Positions 48,697 through 57,547 of a stretch of DNA of 64,000 nt are shown here, in pieces; within the stretch, counting starts at the first letter, position 1; each line of letters starts with the position of its first letter. This stretch comes from Paracyclopina nana (lineage: Eukaryota > Arthropoda > Copepoda > Cyclopoida > Cyclopettidae), in the NCBI GenBank assembly GCA_019096065.1, contig JAGUCH010000001.1:12710001-12774000 (forward strand), given 5' to 3'. The position numbers were made by a program, and so were the translations under genes. A model generated the notes under the pieces. It was not told where the DNA came from, ran no database searches, and saw nothing but the letters and a program-made list of their open reading frames with translations.

Positions 48697-51600
48697 CTAA
48701 GCGTTACTCAGGGCAAAATCGTCTGACACACGAACCATCGGGATATACAGGTCGTCGACTTGTGGAATGCCTTCGGTAGAAGAGGGAATGCCCGAAATCT
48801 CACTGATCTTCCACTCCCAGTCCATTTTCTGCACCGCGTTCAGAGACTCGGCCTCGTTGTGATGCCGGAGGACCATTTGTTCCTAAATCGAATAGAGAGA
48901 AAATTAGGTTACTGTGATAGATGGAATTACTCCGGCGAAAAACTTTTCCCTAGCCACGCCAGCCTTCTCGAGGCTACTGTGGCAGTTAACTATTCATGCT
49001 CGGCCACTTTTTTCCAAATGCCAGTGTCTTACCTTGATTTTTTCCCACTTGTCGTCGACGTCCTGCAGCCAGGAAAGGAACAAGCGTCCATTGTAACGAG
49101 ATCTGACATCTTTGTTTTTCTCGGCCTCACTCTGGTCCCCATAATTGCCGTCTACACTATTGTACACTTCTTCATCCTTCAGGATGGTACAGACGCTATA
49201 CGGCTCGGATTGGTTGGCCAAAGCGCGCGCAGCTCTCCCATGGACACGAAGAATCTCCTAGAAAAAGCAATGAATTATTGGTGCATTTTTTAACAACGGT
49301 ATGCTTCGAACCTGTTCAACAGCAAGCACCAATTTTTCCTTTTCCACAATATGCTTGGTGCGCAACTTGAGCCTCTCGCTCTCCTGCTCAATAAAAAGGT
49401 CTCTCAGTGGCCCCTTTAAAGAGGAGGGGGGCTGGTACTGCGGTATCGAGTTCATCCTTTCATGAGCGTTTTCCTGCAGTAGGTACGTTTTTCGATTCAT
49501 GAGGTAGTCCTTGAAGCCGTGAGGCGGCTTAGGATAGACTGGGAAAAGATTCTTCCTCCTTTGTTCCACTTGTTTTCGGATATTGAGGAATTTCTCGATG
49601 TCGTTGGGAGGTATTTTTTTCTTTAATTCTTTTTTCTTCTCCTCTGATTCCTCCTCCGAGTTGGCGGTTATAGCGGTGGAAGAGGCACTTTTATCGGTGG
49701 CGGGAGTAAAAATAGTCACTTGCTGCTCAGCTCCGCGAGCCTCGCCCGATGATGGTTGCACTAGGTGCTGTTGGGGTAGCACTACAGCTACGGGAGGCGC
49801 TCGCAATTTACGCTTCTTCATGTAATATTCACGTTCCGTGGATAGAGTGGGAGCCTCTGGCAAAGGCTGCATTGGCCTCACAGGCGGCCTCTCTATTTGA
49901 GGCTCTTCCTGCGGCTGCTGTTGTTGATGGTCTTCCGATTCTTCCGAAGTTGTTTTACTACTCCGGGTCATTCGGGCGCCGTTGATGCCGCTATCAGAAA
50001 TGGAAATCGAAGTTTCGTCTGGCTGCTTCAGAACTGCTGCAGGAGCCACATCAGAGGCTGCTTTCTTGTTGACGTCACTGAGATCTTCGATTATTTTCGT
50101 TTTACTGGAGCTCAGGACAATTTTTAATGGAGGTACCTTTCGAGGCTCGTTATTGCACTCTGCTACAACTAAGCCTTCCTCCAACTCTTCGTTAACTTTT
50201 GCTAGCCCCGAGGAGGACTCTTGAGTTTCAGAGCACGCAATTTCATCTTTGATCACCGGCTCTATTTTGCTGCCTCCGTCTTCTCTACCACTTTGACAGC
50301 CATCCTCTCCGTAAGTGAGACGTATTTTCTTGGAGGACGGACACGCGCTCGGGGACACAGAAGTCGACGATGAATGATTCGAGGTCCTCCGAGCCGAGGT
50401 CGGAGTGCTCGATGCACTTTTTAATCCCCTCTTATTCCCACGATGTCGCTGTTGTTGCTGCTGCTGCCTTCCATTAGATGACGTTGACGACGGTGAGGCT
50501 GCTGAGGCGGCAGCATTTGAGGCCACAGTTAAGCCCAGGGTTTTCAAAGCCTGCTGTACCACCGGCGACTTGGTAACGCCGAGGAATTTAGCCAGGTCGT
50601 TGTTTTCGGCCTCGTCGTCCCCGCTCTCTTCTTCCCCCTCAGAGGAAGCATCGGAAATTTGCCAGGAACTGCAGGGGGACTTCTTATCAAGTTTGTCTTC
50701 CTGCTCGATCAGGAAGGAGACAGTTTTCTCAAGCTCTTCGTTCTCGGCAATTCGCAGTCGAGTGACTTCCACTTCTTCTCGCGGAGTCCTTCCGTGGACA
50801 TTTTTAGCGCCCAAGTCAGCCCCCGATTTGACAAGGAACTTGACAACTTTCAAGTGGCCATTTCTCGCCGCATCATGCAACGGCGAATCTTTGTCAAATC
50901 CCTGGAGGTTGATATTGGCTCCAAATTCCTTGAGAACTCGCACAACCGCGAGGTTGCCACGGTTGCAGGCCTCGTGCAGGGGGGACCATTCGGCATTATC
51001 TTGCGCGTTGGGATCAGCGCCCATGACAAGGAGCTGTCGCACGAGGCGGCTGCTGCCTCTGATGGCAGCGGTATGCAAAGGCGTCTCGCCCTTCGTATTT
51101 TTCTTGGAGATCTTTTTAAGCAGCCTGTCCACAGTCGGCGAGTTGGCAGAAGCCACCATGGACCTTCGCAGGCTAGGAGTGTTCCCGCCGGAATTTGAAA
51201 GTGGGCTCTCAGCCGACGAGGATGAACAGGACGAGTTGGGCTGTCCCACGTTGCCACCGTTGACGTCAGTCACTACCTGAAGGGGAGCGCGAGGCGGTGA
51301 AACGAGCAGGGAATCTGCAAAAGAAAAAGCAAGAAAACCATGAATAATGCTGCCACTTTTAGCTAGGGGAAAGACTACTACGCAGAAGTATTTGAGCAGA
51401 TAACGAGAAATGTAAACACAACATTCGCTCTTCTGCTTCGTTTGACGCCACAACCTTCACTGCTCCTACGACTACTACTTTTTCAGACATAAAATGTCAA
51501 CTTCATTTGCATTTAAAAGATTTCTGTCATCAAAGGTCGTGCCAAGCACCGGTTGTGAGAAAGTTTTCATCGTGAGCTGCGCTCGCACGCCCTTAGGAGC

Positions 51601-52997
51601 TTTTCAAGGTACTTTCCAAAGCAAATTAACTCGTGTGTCAAGAACAACCAAGAGTCAGAGTAAACAATTGCAGGATCCTTGACGTCCAAATCAGCCACTC
51701 AACTTGGAGCAGTTGCCATACAGAATGCGGTTGACAAAATCAATCTTGACCCAAAAACAATACAGGAGGTCATCATGGGCTGTGTACTGCAAGCAGGCCT
51801 GGGCCAAGCGCCAGCAAGGCAAGCAGCCCTTTATGCGGGCTTGGACCGTTCAACTCCGTGCACGACGGTCAATAAAGTCTGCGCCTCAGGCATGAAGGCC
51901 ATCATGCTAAGTTGCGCTAATCTGTCGCTGGGACTACAAGTAACCCCTCACGCGATGATTCTTACATAATTCCAAAGTAGAAAAGCGATAACGCCTTTTC
52001 AGAACGTCATGGTTGCCGGTGGTATGGAGTCAATTTCAAACTCTCCGTTCTACTTGGCTCGCGGTAACACACCCTATGGAGAGGTGAAGCTGAGAGATGC
52101 CTGTCACTACGACGCTCTGACAGACCCCTACTCATCATGGCACATGGGAAAGTGCGCAGAACACACTGCAGAAGCCATGGGAATCACGAGGCAAGAGCAG
52201 GATGAGTACACAATTCTAAGTCACAACAGGCTGAAAGCAGCCCAAGAACGGGGCGCTTATGAGGGTGAAATAAGCCCAGTGGAGAAGGTTGATGGCGATG
52301 ATGCTGGAGTTGCACCCTACAGCCTATCTGATATCCCATTGATGCCCACGCCCTGGGGACAAACTGTGACCCGGGGTAGCGCGTCAAAGCTGGCTGATGG
52401 AGCAGCTGCTTGCATTCTCATGAATGAAAGAGGGCTTGAAAAGCACGATGTGCAGCCTCTGGCTGAGGTTTTGGGCTTTGCAGACTCAGCTCAAGAACCA
52501 GTCGACTGGCCAACCTCACCAGCTCTAGGGATAACCAAGCTTATGTCAAAACTGGGCCTTGAGGCCGATGACGTGGACTTGTGGGAGATCAACGAAGCAT
52601 TTGCCATGGTTGTCTTGGCCAATGTCAGACTTTTGGGCCTCAACATTGAAAAGGTCAATGTCAATGGAGGCGCCATAGGCCTAGGCCATCCCTTTGGCAT
52701 GTCCGGAGCGAGAATTACAAACCACCTGGTGCACAGCCTGAGGAAAGGCCAAGTAGGTGTGGCCAGCCTTTGCAACGGAGGCGGCGGGGCCTCAACCATA
52801 GCAATACGAAAAGTTAATTAAAGAAACGTTTTTTGCTCACCATTGCTCGTCGTCCTCGATGCACTGCTGGCACTGGCAGCCTTCTCCAGCCTCTTAATGA
52901 GGGCTAGTTGCTGCCGTTCCGACATTGGCGTATGGTGAATCACCATGGTGTCGGGTGAGGTCGCGGCCTCGCCTCCGGTCAAAGCCGCTGAGGCCAT
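48697..52997 (-). CDS. ANKRD11: ANKRD11/ANKRD12-type ankyrin repeat chromatin cofactor
   Basis: Four exons, minus strand: 52841-52997, 49312-51314, 49033-49257, 48697-48882; 856 residues. Exon 1 carries the family's N-terminal MSERQQLALIKRLE motif. Ankyrin repeats lie at about 122-225 (GETPLHTAAIRGSSRLVRQLL, WSPLHEACNRGNLAVVRVL, SPLHDAARNGHLKVVKFL). A long low-complexity Ser/Glu/Gln-rich middle follows, then the conserved C-terminus: IEKFLNIRKQVEQRRKNL, PPHGFKDYLMNRKTYLL, RVHGRAARALANQSEPYSVCT, LSWLQDVDDKWEKIK and the end YIPMVRVSDDFAL. Vertebrate ANKRD11/12 are nuclear HDAC/p160-binding cofactors of 2,000-2,600 residues; this one is about a third as long, lacking most of the middle. It cannot be split between ANKRD11 and ANKRD12. 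The first intron (51315-52840) contains a whole thiolase gene on the other strand. A GTG-led frame extends upstream of the chosen ATG at 52997. Confidence 0.92.
51494..52821 (+). CDS. ACAT1: Acetyl-CoA acetyltransferase (mitochondrial thiolase), nested gene
   Basis: Three exons 51494-51608, 51674-51939, 52003-52821; 399 residues. N-terminus (STSFAFKRFLSSKV) looks like a mitochondrial presequence: basic, Ser-rich, no acidic residues. The thiolase fold has all catalytic residues: acyl-accepting Cys in VNKVCASGMKA (~108), His in GLGHPFGMSGAR (~355) and proton-shuttling Cys in SLCNGGGGAS (~383). It should catalyse reversible condensation of two acetyl-CoA to acetoacetyl-CoA in isoleucine and ketone-body metabolism. 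The loop domain is slightly shorter than in human ACAT1 (427 residues). The gene lies wholly inside intron 1 of the ANKRD gene, antisense to it. An ATTAAA hexamer (52817-52822) overlaps the TAA stop, and the ANKRD exon-1 donor begins 20 nt further on. Confidence 0.95.
52817..52822 (+). promoter_or_regulatory. ATTAAA poly(A)-type signal overlapping the thiolase stop
   Basis: The stop codon TAA (52819-52821) is part of ATTAAAG. If used, cleavage would fall 10-25 nt later, at or inside ANKRD coding exon 1 on the other strand. Sequence-based suggestion only. Confidence 0.45.
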
Positions 52998-53727
52998 TCT
53001 CACTAGGCTCACTGTTTCATTCACGGGACAGCGTTTGAAAATCTGTTGTCTTTTGGCGCGGTTTCCTCGAATTTCGATGCTGCTACTTGCCTGCCAGCGC
53101 TGCCAACACCGACGAAATCACGCGGAGTGCATTCAGTGCAATGCGCGGACAAGAGAATCTCGGACCGAATTAAGTCAATCCTCTTCTGTTGAGTTTTTGT
53201 TTAGGATTGTTTTCTTTTACCTACGAACAACGAAGCTTTGCTTCAACTCATTTATACTATTGGACTATTCATTGCCTTTGATAAATTTTATTTAATCTCT
53301 TGCCGCTAGGAAAGTTTTCATTATAACTGAAGAAAGCCTTAAACTTACTCATACTTTTTTTTTATTTTTTGTTATGACGCAATTGTCGCCGAAAAGTGAA
53401 AGAAATCAGCCATTAAAAATCCACTTTAAATAAGTTGATGAGTAATGACATTTTTGGGGAAAATGTTGTCAGTTTAGATTAATTAAGGGATTTATTAGAA
53501 TTGCCACGAATTTTTCGACAATTTTGAACTTTCATCATTAATTAATGTTGTGATGTGGCATTTTCGCTTACTTTTAGGCTTGAAACACGCACACATAACA
53601 AACATTTCTTTCATAAGGCAAACTATCAAAGTCAAGTGCATGTAATCCAGGCATGTAGTGCCGCCTGAATGTCAAAAGAAAGCCTGCATTGATACACGTG
53701 TTCTGCTCCAATTTTTAAGCTTCAAAA
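52998..53727. promoter_or_regulatory. Divergent promoter region of ANKRD gene and IBTK
   Basis: 730 bp between the ANKRD start (-) and the IBTK start (+). AT-rich in the IBTK half with a TTATTTTTTG tract. No coding feature. Shared regulation is inference from spacing. Confidence 0.4.
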
Positions 53728-56700
53728 ATGAGAAAAGCAAATTTTCCTTTGGGCGAATGCTCTTCCAAGTGTCAGTCGAACGTTCACGCTGAGGAGATCA
53801 TCAGAATCATTTGTCGGAGTGGTGACGTCGAATCGCTCATCTACTTGGCAACTGCCGGCATTTGCTGCAATCCCGGAAAGGTCACTGACAAGCATGGTAG
53901 GTCTGGCCTTCATTTGGCCGCGTCAGTTGGCAAGCCTCTCGTCGCAGAATGGTTGCTCCGCTTCAAAGGAGCCTCGATTAATGCACGTGATGGGGAGTCT
54001 GGATATTCACCGCTTCACCGGGCTGCATTTTACGGCCAAATTCATGTGGCGAAAATGTTGGTTTCTCAATGCAACGCTAGCCTCTCAATTTTGGACAACG
54101 ATGGGCTAACCGCATTAGACCACTTTTCACTTGACAGACAGGCCTTCAGAATGATCTACGGTCATTACTTCAGCCCAAAGCTGGCTCCTCCGTCCAAAAC
54201 TTTTGACTGTGATGCCTATGTCTGGGGTGCCAATACCAACTACAACCTAGGCTTGGGACACGAGCAAGCCAAGCCACTGCCTGACATAAATGAATTGCTC
54301 CGCAAAGAAAACTGCCAACAAGTGGTGCTGTCAAAGCTGCATTCGGCATTTGTCACCTCAAAGGGCACTGTGTACACATGTGGTGAAGGCCGTGGAGGCC
54401 GTCTCGGACATGGCAACCATACTTTTCAACTTCTACCGAAACCCATCGTCAGCCTCTCTGAACATAAAGTCATAATGGCGAGCCTTGGCATAGAGCACAG
54501 CCTTTTTCTCACATCCAAGGGCCTTGTTTTTGCCTGTGGATCCAATGAATGCAAGCAAATCGGAATAAAAACAGACGACTCAGAGGTGACAGCTCCTGTT
54601 TTGCTCAACGGCAGCAAGGCTAAGCTGCCACAAGACATAGTGGGCATTGCTGCCTCCAGATTCCACAGCCTTTTCTGGACCAAAACTGAGCTTTATTCTT
54701 GGGGCCTGAATGCTGGCCAGTTGGGCCATTTAAACTCGGAGCGGCTGATTGAAAGCCCCAGAATTGTGACCCAGTTGCGAGGGTATGACATTCAAGAGGT
54801 AGGCTCAAGCGATGGAGCGGTTGTCATATTGCTCAAAAATGGGGATTTGATGGCACTCAGCGACTACAAAGCAAATCGAGTGGCCTCGAGGCTGAACAAC
54901 GTCGCTAAAATCGCCGTTGTTGGTGGCCACTTGGATGCAAAGGCCATCAGCAAATACTGCAAGACTGTGTTTGAAAAAGGTGGTCCCGGTCTGAAAATAT
55001 TCATTCTGAGCAAAATTGGCAAAATCCACGTGTGGCAGCAAAAGAATCCCATGGTTGTTGTGCAATGCCTGTTCAATCTGACTCGAGAGCTATTGATCAC
55101 AGACATGGTGGCTCACAAGCATGGTCTCCTTTTAATTTCGAAGGAGGGCTCGGCTTACGAGGGAGTCCACTATTCGAAAGCAAATGGCTCTACTTCTGCT
55201 CTTGCTACAGCTACACCCACCAAAGATAACGGTTGCCCTCTGTTAAAGTTCATTGACAGGAATCAGTGTGATACCATTAAAGTTAAACGGGTTCCCCTCG
55301 TGCACAAAGGCTTCAAAGCTGCTGCGGATCCCAAAGGAAACAATTTTTGCGTTCTTCAGATTACACCGAATTACGGACTTAACGATGTGGCTCACGTGGG
55401 GAAACGGACACTTCAGAAAGATATGCGTGAGCTGTTCGAAGACGACTCGCTCAAAGACATGGAAATACAGTGTGGCTCTCGAGCGTTCCGTTGTCACAAA
55501 TACATTATTGCAGCAGCAGGAGGACAAAAACTTCTGGCCAAGATTGACGAAGGAGATAGCGCAGACAGCGCAGCGCCCGAGTTGATGCTACAAATTCTGC
55601 AGTACGCCTACTTTCAGTCCTGTGATATGATGAAGGAGGGTCCCCTATCCTTTAAAGTAACAAAGCCTACCTCTTCCAATGTGCAGCAGCAGAATGGGTT
55701 TTCACCCGAGCAGCTAAAGGAGTCGGCACACAATGTGTACAAAGGAAAAAAGAACAAGAAAAACTCTCAGCACTACACCGACGATTCATCAAATGTTTTG
55801 TCTTCTCTGCAAGAGCTCGCCAAATCCTTCGGCATGTATGACATGGCTCGACAACTGGACCTTTATAGCTATAATCCGAGCTCTAATTGTGTCAAGCTTA
55901 AGCCCAATTTTCCGACAAAGGAGAGCAATAACAGAGCTTGGTCGAGAACCAAGTTTTTGGATCTGGCTGATGTGGTGCTTGTTTCAAGTGATGAGGTTAA
56001 GTATAAAGCCCACAAGTGCATGCTTTCAGCCAGACTCGACTACTTTCGCTCAATGTTCTCAATGGGATGGATTGAGTCGACTAAAGAGGAAATGACCACG
56101 GTGAACCTGCCACTGACCTCCTCATTGTGCCAAGTTTTACTGGACTTTATCTACACCGATTTTGACCGGGTGGCTAGCGAGGACCCCGAGTTCCTCTGCA
56201 ATGTTCTCGTCATGGCTGACCAGCTATTAATGCCGAGGTTAATCCAGGTTTGCGAGCACCAGCTCTCCTTTTTGCTCACCTTGAAAAATGTGGGCGAAAT
56301 TCTGCAGCTGGCCCACGATTTGCACTCGGAGCAATTAAAGAGGGTATGCATGGATTTCGTATGCCACAACGTGGGAGCCCTGATTGAATCGCGAGGACTT
56401 GATGTGGTTGACATGGAGGCTCTGAAAGACGTGTCACTGCATTACCAGAGCATAAATAAATCTCTGTGTAATAGGGTCATCACACCCTCCCCTTGTCAGC
56501 CCTCAACTGAGGAAATCGAAAGCCATGTCGCTTCAGTGGAATTGACACCGTCAGATCTGTTTGAACTCGAGGAAGACAGCGGCAGCACTATGCATGAAAA
56601 TTCCAACACAAGTAACACGAGCAGCAGTTCCTCAAAGAAGAAGCGGGCTCGAAGAATTTCAACTGAATCTACTGGTTCTTCAGGATGCGAGAATGACTTG

Positions 56701-57519
56701 TTGAACCAGTCAAAGGAAGAAGTTTTCTCTGCTGCTGGCGATGATTCAATTGTAGATGATTTCGAGATGCATCTTTCACTGAAAGAGAATAGGAACTGTG
56801 ATAATTCCCCTTTTATCTTGATTGGGAAGAAAGAAAAGTTGATGATCGGCGACGTCGCCGGCGAGGAGCAAGACGTGATTCAATCGTTCTTTAATGACCC
56901 AAAAAAGTTCTCTACGCCTCCATCAAAGATAGATGCATCGGCAAAAAAGTTCTCCAAGCTCTCACAAAAGGAGCGGAAAAAGCAGCTGCAGAATGCAGTT
57001 GTAATGAGTGAACTGGGCATTCCTGATGACCTTGAAAAGCCCAAATGGAACGGATGGGGCCTGAAAGTGGACAAAAGTGACAGCCTCGCTTCAATTATGA
57101 AGGACGAGGTACAGTCGACTGCTTCCCCTGTTGCGACTGCTGCTGTTGTCAAAAGTGGTTTCCCAAAAAGGACTAGAAAGCAGTCGTGGAAATCTCTTAG
57201 CTTCGACGACACTGAAGCTTCACTGCTGGCTGTCTCGCCTCCCCCTGCTTCTTCACAAAATCCGTGGAAAATCATGCCGCAGCCCGCCAAAGTTGAAAGC
57301 CGAAGTCTGCATGAAATATTGCGCGAAGAGAGCGTACAGACATTTAATCTAACCAGGGCCAAAGCAAAACCTTTCCACGTCACTCAAACTGAGGAGAAAG
57401 CCATTTTGGACCTTAAAAAGTTCTATAACATAACTAATGTTTTCGACGAGTACATCACTATAGAGCGAGCATCGGGAAACGTTGTGATGGCTACGCCCAT
57501 ATGGACTAAAAGGAAATAA
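53728..57519 (+). CDS. IBTK: Inhibitor of Bruton tyrosine kinase (IBTK) homologue
   Basis: One uninterrupted frame of 1263 residues (human IBTK 1353). Ankyrin repeats at about 53-140 (HGRSGLHLAASVGKPLVAEWLL, SGYSPLHRAAFYGQIHVAKML), RCC1 repeats from ~165 to ~300 (YVWGANTNYNLGLGH, VYTCGEGRGGRLGHG, LYSWGLNAGQLGHL), a first BTB domain (~565, DMEIQCGSRAFRCHKYIIAAAG, interrupted by a long Lys/Ser insert), a second BTB (~745-860, DVVLVSSDEVKYKAHKCMLSARLDYFRSMF), then a Ser-rich tail with the conserved end HEILREESVQ. IBTK is a Cullin-3 substrate adaptor and binds BTK in vertebrates. The intronless structure contrasts with intron-rich neighbours and with the multi-exon vertebrate gene. The start at 53728 gives an N-terminus that leads straight into the ankyrin region. 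The AATAAA at 57518-57523 overlaps the stop. Confidence 0.95.
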   Translation: MRKANFPLGECSSKCQSNVHAEEIIRIICRSGDVESLIYLATAGICCNPGKVTDKHGRSGLHLAASVGKPLVAEWLLRFKGASINARDGESGYSPLHRAAFYGQIHVAKMLVSQCNASLSILDNDGLTALDHFSLDRQAFRMIYGHYFSPKLAPPSKTFDCDAYVWGANTNYNLGLGHEQAKPLPDINELLRKENCQQVVLSKLHSAFVTSKGTVYTCGEGRGGRLGHGNHTFQLLPKPIVSLSEHKVIMASLGIEHSLFLTSKGLVFACGSNECKQIGIKTDDSEVTAPVLLNGSKAKLPQDIVGIAASRFHSLFWTKTELYSWGLNAGQLGHLNSERLIESPRIVTQLRGYDIQEVGSSDGAVVILLKNGDLMALSDYKANRVASRLNNVAKIAVVGGHLDAKAISKYCKTVFEKGGPGLKIFILSKIGKIHVWQQKNPMVVVQCLFNLTRELLITDMVAHKHGLLLISKEGSAYEGVHYSKANGSTSALATATPTKDNGCPLLKFIDRNQCDTIKVKRVPLVHKGFKAAADPKGNNFCVLQITPNYGLNDVAHVGKRTLQKDMRELFEDDSLKDMEIQCGSRAFRCHKYIIAAAGGQKLLAKIDEGDSADSAAPELMLQILQYAYFQSCDMMKEGPLSFKVTKPTSSNVQQQNGFSPEQLKESAHNVYKGKKNKKNSQHYTDDSSNVLSSLQELAKSFGMYDMARQLDLYSYNPSSNCVKLKPNFPTKESNNRAWSRTKFLDLADVVLVSSDEVKYKAHKCMLSARLDYFRSMFSMGWIESTKEEMTTVNLPLTSSLCQVLLDFIYTDFDRVASEDPEFLCNVLVMADQLLMPRLIQVCEHQLSFLLTLKNVGEILQLAHDLHSEQLKRVCMDFVCHNVGALIESRGLDVVDMEALKDVSLHYQSINKSLCNRVITPSPCQPSTEEIESHVASVELTPSDLFELEEDSGSTMHENSNTSNTSSSSSKKKRARRISTESTGSSGCENDLLNQSKEEVFSAAGDDSIVDDFEMHLSLKENRNCDNSPFILIGKKEKLMIGDVAGEEQDVIQSFFNDPKKFSTPPSKIDASAKKFSKLSQKERKKQLQNAVVMSELGIPDDLEKPKWNGWGLKVDKSDSLASIMKDEVQSTASPVATAAVVKSGFPKRTRKQSWKSLSFDDTEASLLAVSPPPASSQNPWKIMPQPAKVESRSLHEILREESVQTFNLTRAKAKPFHVTQTEEKAILDLKKFYNITNVFDEYITIERASGNVVMATPIWTKRK

Positions 57520-57523
57520 TAAA
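57518..57523 (+). promoter_or_regulatory. AATAAA overlapping the IBTK stop codon
   Basis: The reading frame ends with TAATAAA, so the hexamer shares two bases with the TAA stop. Used as such, the 3' UTR would be only ~20-40 nt, ending at the CLCA stop (57548) of the convergent gene. Confidence 0.55.
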
Positions 57524-57547
57524 GCTAATACTGCTCTTATAGTTTCA

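Noticed and set aside
50405..51280. 291-codon frame antisense to the ANKRD gene
   Set aside because: It is the complement of Ser-rich ANKRD coding sequence; such GC-biased antisense frames are expected by chance.
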